NCBI GenBank assembly: GCA_029775855.1
Contig: JARVJZ010000005.1
Span: 62,001-126,000, forward strand
Source: Nitrososphaeria archaeon
GTDB taxonomy: Archaea > Thermoproteota > Nitrososphaeria > Nitrososphaerales > JAAOZN01
DNA length: 64,000 nt
Reading direction: 5' to 3'
The notes beneath the pieces are model-generated. The model saw nothing but the letters and a program-made list of their open reading frames with translations. It did not search any database and had not been told where the DNA came from. Positions 58,505 to 64,000 of this stretch are shown here, piece after piece. The position numbers and the translations under genes are program-made. The stretch's first letter is position 1; every line of letters starts with the position of its first letter.

Positions 58505-59392
58505 TTGATTGGGCAGACGCTGATTGCATTGAGAGAAGGGTTTGAAGCAGCTCTAATCACATCGATAATAATAGCATACCTTACCAGACTGAATCGAAAG
58601 GACTTGACAAAGCAAGTCTGGATAGGAGCCTATTTATCCCTAGCTTTAAGCGTATTGCTTGGCGCAGCCATCTGGTTCACATACGGAGCCATACCTAAGA
58701 GCACACAAGTTCTATTTGAAGGAGTAGCGGCTTGGATAGCAGTTATTGTTCTCACGTCGATGATATACTGGATGGCTTCAAAAGGTAGGAGGCTAAAGGA
58801 AGAAATCGAGCATAAGATAAACCAAATTATGCATAAAGAAGTTGTAGCAACATTTGGTAGCGGCTCCTCAACCTACCTTATCCGCACCTCAACACTAGCA
58901 TTTGCGGCTCTTAGCTTTGTTGTGGTGTTCAGAGAAGGCTTGGAGACCGTTCTCTTCCTTACACCATTCTTACTAAGTAGCGTATTTGAAACATTAGCCG
59001 GAGCAGCCGCAGGTATTGGCGTAGCATTCCTCTTATCCTACCTAATATTCAAAGTAGGCATGAAGCTAAACCTACGAAGATTTTTTTACTATACAAGCAT
59101 ACTCTTAACATTACTGGCAGCTGGTCTAGCTGGATACGGAACACACGAACTTCTAGAGTACTCCAAATCTGTAGGCTTAGACTTAGGCTGGCTCTCTAAA
59201 AACGCTTACGCATTAAACATACCAGACGATAGCATCCTACACCATAAAGGCGCCATAGGATCTATATTCGCTGTTATGTTCGGCTACACCATTAAGGCGG
59301 AGTGGCTTAGAGTATTTGTACATCTAATCTATTTAGCTGTAACTTTACCCCTTATACTATATGCCTACTCTAATAAGCGAAGCAGCAATTGA
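58505..59392 (+). CDS. ftr1: FTR1-family high-affinity iron permease
   Basis: Two REGxE motifs (LREGFEAALITSIIIAYL, FREGLETVLFLTPFLL), about 7 TM helices. TTG at 58505 gives the typical FTR1 N-terminus and sits ~22 nt after TATATTTA; the listed GTG is at 58496. Confidence 0.9.
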   Translation: MIGQTLIALREGFEAALITSIIIAYLTRLNRKDLTKQVWIGAYLSLALSVLLGAAIWFTYGAIPKSTQVLFEGVAAWIAVIVLTSMIYWMASKGRRLKEEIEHKINQIMHKEVVATFGSGSSTYLIRTSTLAFAALSFVVVFREGLETVLFLTPFLLSSVFETLAGAAAGIGVAFLLSYLIFKVGMKLNLRRFFYYTSILLTLLAAGLAGYGTHELLEYSKSVGLDLGWLSKNAYALNIPDDSILHHKGAIGSIFAVMFGYTIKAEWLRVFVHLIYLAVTLPLILYAYSNKRSSN

Positions 59393-59472
59393 GCCCTTCT
59401 TTCCATATTCTATATATTAAAGGTAAGAAATATTTAAACCAATGTATCTACAACTAAGAGGCGTGCGATAAT

Positions 59473-60168
59473 ATGAGTGTAGGGGCAGAAGTCTCAAAAG
59501 TTTTGTCTAGCAGCTCAAGGTGGAAGATACTAGAAATACTAGCAAAAGGTCCTAAAGATATTAAGGCTATAGTGAAAGAAACAGGAATACAGCCCACAGC
59601 AGTCAGATATCACATACAATCACTACATCGGCTTGGATTAGTCGAAACCTACGAAGAAAAAGGCACCATCGGCAGACCACGCATATACTATAAACTCTCT
59701 AAAAAGCAAATCTCTGTAGGCTTCCCAGCTAGAAACTACATACTGCTAGCCACACTCCTAATAGAAGCGATAAAGCAGAACTTAGGCACAGAAGAGGCTA
59801 AAAAGTTAATTCATATAGCGGGGGTTAAAAAAGGGAAGGAGCTCGTAGAAGAGCTAACCTCAAAGTATAATATAACGAAGTGGAAACCACATGACTTCAA
59901 ATCAATCTATATTGAGGATTATCTTACTCAAATAGGTGTTCAACCCGAAGTAGTGAAGATGAGCAGCGATAGAATTGTCTTTAGAGAGCATAGCTGCCAA
60001 TTCTTAGAGCTGGCAACAAAGTATCCTGATTTGGTTTGTGATGTCCTTGACACAGCTATACACTCTGGCATAAGTGAAGCATTAAAGGATGTGAAGATAA
60101 CTAAAACCAAATGTATGGGACACGGCGACGAATTCTGCGAATACACAGTATCTTGGAAGAAGAGTTAA
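59473..60168 (+). CDS. HTH transcriptional regulator with C-terminal V4R/SufR-like Cys-rich domain
   Basis: ArsR-like wHTH (SRWKILEILAKGPKDIKAIVKETGIQPTAVRYHIQSL) plus EHSCQFLELATKYPDLVCDVL...KTKCMGHGDEFCEYTV. Confidence 0.85.
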   Translation: MSVGAEVSKVLSSSSRWKILEILAKGPKDIKAIVKETGIQPTAVRYHIQSLHRLGLVETYEEKGTIGRPRIYYKLSKKQISVGFPARNYILLATLLIEAIKQNLGTEEAKKLIHIAGVKKGKELVEELTSKYNITKWKPHDFKSIYIEDYLTQIGVQPEVVKMSSDRIVFREHSCQFLELATKYPDLVCDVLDTAIHSGISEALKDVKITKTKCMGHGDEFCEYTVSWKKS

Positions 60169-60647
60169 CTTTCTAAAAGCGCGTTGCAGTATCTGCGTAT
60201 GTGTTCAGCTGCTTTACCCTCTTTAATCCATCGTCTTTTCAATAGAAGGGTGGCTTTTACTCGAGCGCCTTTTTTGTTAAGGAGCTTAATCATCTGCTTT
60301 AGGTAACGTCGCTCATCAAATCCACCGTATGTTATAAATAGACCTAGCGTTTTCCCCCTAAGATTTACCTCTTTAAGATACTGGTTTATAGGCGGGCAGC
60401 TTACTGTCCACTTCGGCAGACCCAAGCATACCAAATCGTATTGGCTCGGGTTTGCTTTAGGCGGTTTTATGGGGGTGCGTAACTTTGGGATGAATGATAG
60501 TATAAGCCAGTATAGGTACGGTTGGTGCCTAGTAGGCTGTATCTCTTCTAAATCTACATCCACTTTCTCATTTAAAACTGAAGCTAAGGATTCTGCGACC
60601 TTTCTGGTGTTGCCGGTGTATGAGAAGAAGGTTATAAGAACCTTCAC
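60165..60647 (-). CDS. Flavodoxin-like protein
   Basis: ITFFSYTGNTRKVAESLA FMN phosphate-binding loop; LVCLGLPKWTVSCPPINQYL. Confidence 0.88.
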   Translation of the reverse strand: MKVLITFFSYTGNTRKVAESLASVLNEKVDVDLEEIQPTRHQPYLYWLILSFIPKLRTPIKPPKANPSQYDLVCLGLPKWTVSCPPINQYLKEVNLRGKTLGLFITYGGFDERRYLKQMIKLLNKKGARVKATLLLKRRWIKEGKAAEHIRRYCNALLES

Positions 60648-60696
60648 AACACATATAGGAGTAGAGATGCTTTAAAAAGATGATAAGGAAGAGTGG

Positions 60697-61185
60697 ATGC
60701 GGTTGAGGGTAATCGCTATATCAGACACACACATACAGAGCCTTAACGAGCTGCCTCAGAAGGCGATAGATGTTTTATCGAAAGCAGACATAATCCTACA
60801 CGCTGGAGACTACACTGGTATACAACTTATTCTAGATCTTAAAGAGTTAACTGAATTTAAAGGGGTCTACGGAAACATGGATCCACCGAGTATTAAAGCC
60901 CAACTTAGATCTGTTGAAGTTATCGAAGAAAAAGGGTTTAAAATAGGGCTCACACATCCGAGCGAAGGAGGAAGCCCCTTCGGACTCATAGATAGAGTGA
61001 GTCGACACTTTAAAGATGTTGATGTTGTGGTATATGGTCACAGCCACAAGGCTAGAAAAGATGTCGTTGGAGAGGTGATTTACCTAAATCCAGGCAGTTT
61101 GACTGGAGCCTTCCCCGCTATTCGGAAGACTTGTGCTGAAATTACGGTAGGCGATAAGATCGATGTTAATATCATAGAGCTCTAA
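60697..61185 (+). CDS. YfcE/MJ0936-like metallophosphoesterase
   Basis: VIAISDTHI, ILHAGDYTG, GNMD, GLTHP, VYGHSHKA, LNPGSLT. Confidence 0.92.
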   Translation: MRLRVIAISDTHIQSLNELPQKAIDVLSKADIILHAGDYTGIQLILDLKELTEFKGVYGNMDPPSIKAQLRSVEVIEEKGFKIGLTHPSEGGSPFGLIDRVSRHFKDVDVVVYGHSHKARKDVVGEVIYLNPGSLTGAFPAIRKTCAEITVGDKIDVNIIEL

Positions 61186-61236
61186 AGGGTGCATTAAACT
61201 TAATAGTATGTGTGTATTAATTTCTTGTGAGCTAAT

Positions 61237-61887
61237 ATGTTTGAGTATAGTGGTGTTAAGATATCTTGGTTAGGGCACGACGGCTTTAAGATTAAAAACG
61301 ACGTCACAATATACATAGATCCATTTCAGATCTCAGGCGGAGAGAAGGCGGATATTGTGTTAGTGACTCACGAGCACTTTGATCACCTCAGCCCAGAAGA
61401 CATTAAGAAGGTCTCTACACCAGACACAACGATTGTGGCGCCTAAGATCGCTGAATCTGGGCTTAAGGGTATTAAATGTAAGCAAGTCTTAATAATCAAG
61501 CCGGGCGAGGTTAAGGAGGTTAAAGGTGTTTCTATTCAAGCGGTTCCGGCATATAACATAAACAAGTTTAGGGCTCCTGGTCAAGTCTTCCACCCAAAGG
61601 AAGACGGGAGAGTCGGATATGTGGTAAAGGTGAAGGGTGTAAGCATATACCACGCAGGGGACACAGACGCTATACCAGAGGTAAAAAAGTTGAATGTTGA
61701 CATAGCGCTTCTTCCAGTCAGCGGCACTTATGTTATGACAGCGGATGAAGCTATAGAGTTGGCTAACACTATGAAGCCCAAGCTTGCTATCCCGATGCAC
61801 TACGCAGCCATAGTAGGAAGTGAAGCTGATGCCCAACGATTCAAGAAAGGCGTGGTAGGTAAGGTAGAAATCTTGGAGAAGGAGTAG
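61237..61887 (+). CDS. UPF0173-type metallo-beta-lactamase-fold hydrolase
   Basis: ISWLGHDGFKI, VTHEHFDHLSPED, YHAGDTDAIPE, AIPMHYAAIVG. Confidence 0.92.
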   Translation: MFEYSGVKISWLGHDGFKIKNDVTIYIDPFQISGGEKADIVLVTHEHFDHLSPEDIKKVSTPDTTIVAPKIAESGLKGIKCKQVLIIKPGEVKEVKGVSIQAVPAYNINKFRAPGQVFHPKEDGRVGYVVKVKGVSIYHAGDTDAIPEVKKLNVDIALLPVSGTYVMTADEAIELANTMKPKLAIPMHYAAIVGSEADAQRFKKGVVGKVEILEKE

Positions 61888-61929
61888 GGAAAGAGTTAAT
61901 AGGTTGGTTTCCGAATAGAAACATAGGTC

Positions 61930-62202
61930 TTGTCGGAAGTAGAAAGCGACCCTGACTTCGAGAATATAGTGGGTCAAGAGTTAGTGACTTACGCGCAGCT
62001 AAAGAAGATAAGAGAATACCTCATAGCTAAGCTAGCATACAGAAGCCCACGAGTAAGTAAGAGAATAATACATCATAACAATAAAGCGTATATGCTTACA
62101 ATAAGGCTTGAAGAGGTTAAGCCGAAGATAGAGGTTCCTGAAGGTGTGCCTGAACCTGAGAGTGCAACAACTCAGACAGCCGAAGCTAAGAGCGGTGAAT
62201 AG
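61930..62202 (+). CDS. Small hypothetical protein
   Basis: TTG-start 90 aa ORF with charged middle and Pro/Glu/Thr-rich tail. Confidence 0.5.
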   Translation: MSEVESDPDFENIVGQELVTYAQLKKIREYLIAKLAYRSPRVSKRIIHHNNKAYMLTIRLEEVKPKIEVPEGVPEPESATTQTAEAKSGE

Positions 62203-62215
62203 CAGATACCCACAT

Positions 62216-62392
62216 CTAACTATTTTTTGAGGTTTCTAAGGCTTCTACCTCAAATTCGAATGCGCCACTCTGTCTAGATAGGAGACCTAGAGCTTCGATG
62301 AGCATATTTCCAAGGTATACCTTATCAACCCAAGTGAACTTTGGCTTAAACTTTATCTTAAATTCAAACTCTTGTTGCGGCAACCTGTTCAA
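62216..62392 (-). CDS. Small ORF, 58 aa (not in supplied ORF track)
   Basis: Hand translation from TTG 62392: MNRLPQQEFEFKIKFKPKFTWVDKVYLGNMLIEALGLLSRQSGAFEFEVEALETSKNS*; TATA-like TTTATATAAG ~25 nt upstream. Confidence 0.5.
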   Translation of the reverse strand: MNRLPQQEFEFKIKFKPKFTWVDKVYLGNMLIEALGLLSRQSGAFEFEVEALETSKNS

Positions 62393-62439
62393 CCACTACA
62401 CTATCTTTACACTTATATAAAAGGCAGATGTTTCAACAC

Positions 62440-62994
62440 CTATTCATTTAACAAAATTTCTATAGCAACCCCTTGACTTATAAGTGGCTTAGCGTTTTCG
62501 AGCGGTATAGTAGCTACATCTTCAGGCTGAAATGGACCATACTTCTGTAAGTCCACACCTATTATAGCATCAAATGGTTTTAGGAAGCGTAGTGTGACTA
62601 GTTTTTTTATGCTGCGTTCCTGTATGCTTGTAAGTAGGGAGACTTGTCCGTTCTTTAGGGCGTTTTCGATCTTATTTATTCGCTGCTTCACCGACGCTTC
62701 GGCTTCAAGTATGTATCTCTCTTCGGCTAGGAGGTTTGCTTCTTGAAGTTTTAGACCATTTTTTGCTTTGGTTAACCTAAGTTGCAACAGATTTAATGTG
62801 ATCTTTAATATGAGTTCCTTTTCTCTTGCCTTTAGATGTGTGAGCAAAGTTTCTGTGAAATGGTCTGTGTTTCGCGCATTCTTTAGAAATAGAGCAACGG
62901 ATCTGTAAAGGTCTTGCGGTATGCTTCTAAGCTCTTTATCTACCATCTCCTCTTCAAGCAGCTTACCGAGTAGGTTAAGGTTCATTTCGGTCAA
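62440..62994 (-). CDS. GINS complex subunit (Gins51/Sld5-like)
   Basis: C-terminal small domain FKPFDAIIGVDLQKYGPFQPEDVATIPLENAKPLISQGVAIEI; next to priS. Confidence 0.8.
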   Translation of the reverse strand: MTEMNLNLLGKLLEEEMVDKELRSIPQDLYRSVALFLKNARNTDHFTETLLTHLKAREKELILKITLNLLQLRLTKAKNGLKLQEANLLAEERYILEAEASVKQRINKIENALKNGQVSLLTSIQERSIKKLVTLRFLKPFDAIIGVDLQKYGPFQPEDVATIPLENAKPLISQGVAIEILLNE

Positions 62995-62998
62995 CGCC

Positions 62999-63999
62999 CT
63001 ACACCATCTTTGCTAAGCCTTGCCCCAGTAGGTATACTGCTGCTGCAAGTGGTAGTTTAACTTTCTGCGCTTCTTTGAATTTATAGTTCTGGTCTAGCAT
63101 GGTGAAGTGAAGAGCGTGTGTGATTTCCACTTCAACCTTTTCTTCACCGAAGGCTACTGCGTCAACGAAAGGATTGAATTCATCTAAAGAGTAGACCCTC
63201 TTCTTTATTAAACCTGTTTCTCCGTGTAGTGTGCCGGGAAGCCTGAGTATTCTATGTACATCTGTTGTGACATTTGTATCTATTGTTGCACCCATTTGTC
63301 TTGCGCATTCCTCTAGAACTTTCTTGAAGCCGCTGTATCTGGTTTTTGTGTAGAGTTCTATAATATTCTTCTTCGGGTCTTCTTTGCCCTTGTTCGCAAA
63401 GTATTCTGCGATTCTGCCCCTCCAGCCGCCTTCGTCTATGCGAGGTAGTCTGCTTATAAGTTCGTCTGCTGTCGCTCTTTTGGAGATTCCTATGAACTCT
63501 GGTATAAGCCCTCTACCACATACATAGTCTGCGAGCTCCATCCTACCCATTTGATCTAGGTTTTCATAGGCTGTGTCTTCTAGTATTATGTGATAACCTT
63601 TGCTTCCAGAAAAGTAGACTTTGATCTGCTTTTTTGTGAAACCTAGGTCACTTATCAGAATCTCTATTAGCTTGTTTGCTTCGTGTTTCGCGCCGTTTAA
63701 GCAGTTTCGACAGACCATATTTAGCTGTGTGAAAGATGTGCTGCCGCAGATGCATCTTTTGGGTTTGTTTCCCCGACCTTGTCTACCACATTTGCTGCAT
63801 GACCATATGTCGTGTTCTTTTTTGCATTCTAGGTTTAGGTCGTCACAGTCGATGTCGAAGGCGATGTCTGCGCCTTTCCATCCTTTTTCTTGCATCGGCA
63901 GGGTTGGCTCATAGTAGTATGCGATTGAGTAGTAGAAGGCTCTTGGAGCCTCTTTTACCAGCTGAGCCTTTAGCTCGCCTTCGTTTTTGTATGATAGAT
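62999..63999 (-). CDS. priS: DNA primase small subunit PriS, truncated by window edge
   Basis: Upstream frame stays open (SYKNEGELKAQLVKEAPRAFYYSIAYYEPTLPMQEKGWKGADIAFDIDCDDLN); zinc CSKCGRQGRGNKPKRC; GSKGYHI. Confidence 0.93.
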   Translation of the reverse strand, partial: LSYKNEGELKAQLVKEAPRAFYYSIAYYYEPTLPMQEKGWKGADIAFDIDCDDLNLECKKEHDIWSCSKCGRQGRGNKPKRCICGSTSFTQLNMVCRNCLNGAKHEANKLIEILISDLGFTKKQIKVYFSGSKGYHIILEDTAYENLDQMGRMELADYVCGRGLIPEFIGISKRATADELISRLPRIDEGGWRGRIAEYFANKGKEDPKKNIIELYTKTRYSGFKKVLEECARQMGATIDTNVTTDVHRILRLPGTLHGETGLIKKRVYSLDEFNPFVDAVAFGEEKVEVEITHALHFTMLDQNYKFKEAQKVKLPLAAAVYLLGQGLAKMV

Positions 64000-64000
64000 G

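Noticed and set aside
61489-61977. 162 aa minus-strand ORF opposite the UPF0173 hydrolase
   Set aside because: Antisense shadow of a gene with clear metallo-beta-lactamase motifs; composition not protein-like.
1-64000. CRISPR arrays, transposons, prophage or integrase modules
   Set aside because: No regularly spaced repeats, Cas-like, transposase or integrase ORFs seen in the ORF track or gaps.

Overview
This 64-kb window is a gene-dense segment of an archaeal chromosome. It looks TACK-type, probably Thaumarchaeota/Aigarchaeota-like and thermophilic; that placement is inferred from gene content and is not proven. Core loci include an S10/spc ribosomal-protein block (L22 to SecY), KEOPS genes (Pcc1, Bud32, Kae1), S15/DHH, SerS, S3Ae, a POR operon, NAD synthesis (nadA, aspartate dehydrogenase, nadC), alternative mevalonate genes (fni, ipk, mvk), and PriS/GINS at the right edge. 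Accessory-looking content includes a complete Liv-type ABC transporter, bacterial-type leuCD, an LsrF-like thiolase with a zinc dehydrogenase, and an iron/redox group. No CRISPR array, transposase, integrase or rRNA was seen. The best candidates for a second look are: (1) a regulator that appears to fuse an HTH to a degenerate ferritin-like domain, divergent from an FTR1 iron permease and followed by a SufR-like HTH/Cys regulator and a flavodoxin; (2) an elongator tRNA-Met(CAU) with a 20-nt intron at the non-canonical position 30/31; (3) eight of twelve convergent gene pairs sharing exactly a 4-bp interlocked stop codon; (4) the LsrF-like thiolase/dehydrogenase pair; (5) a substrate-binding protein with a type IV pilin-like signal peptide. 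All family calls come from reading motifs by eye; no database search was run.
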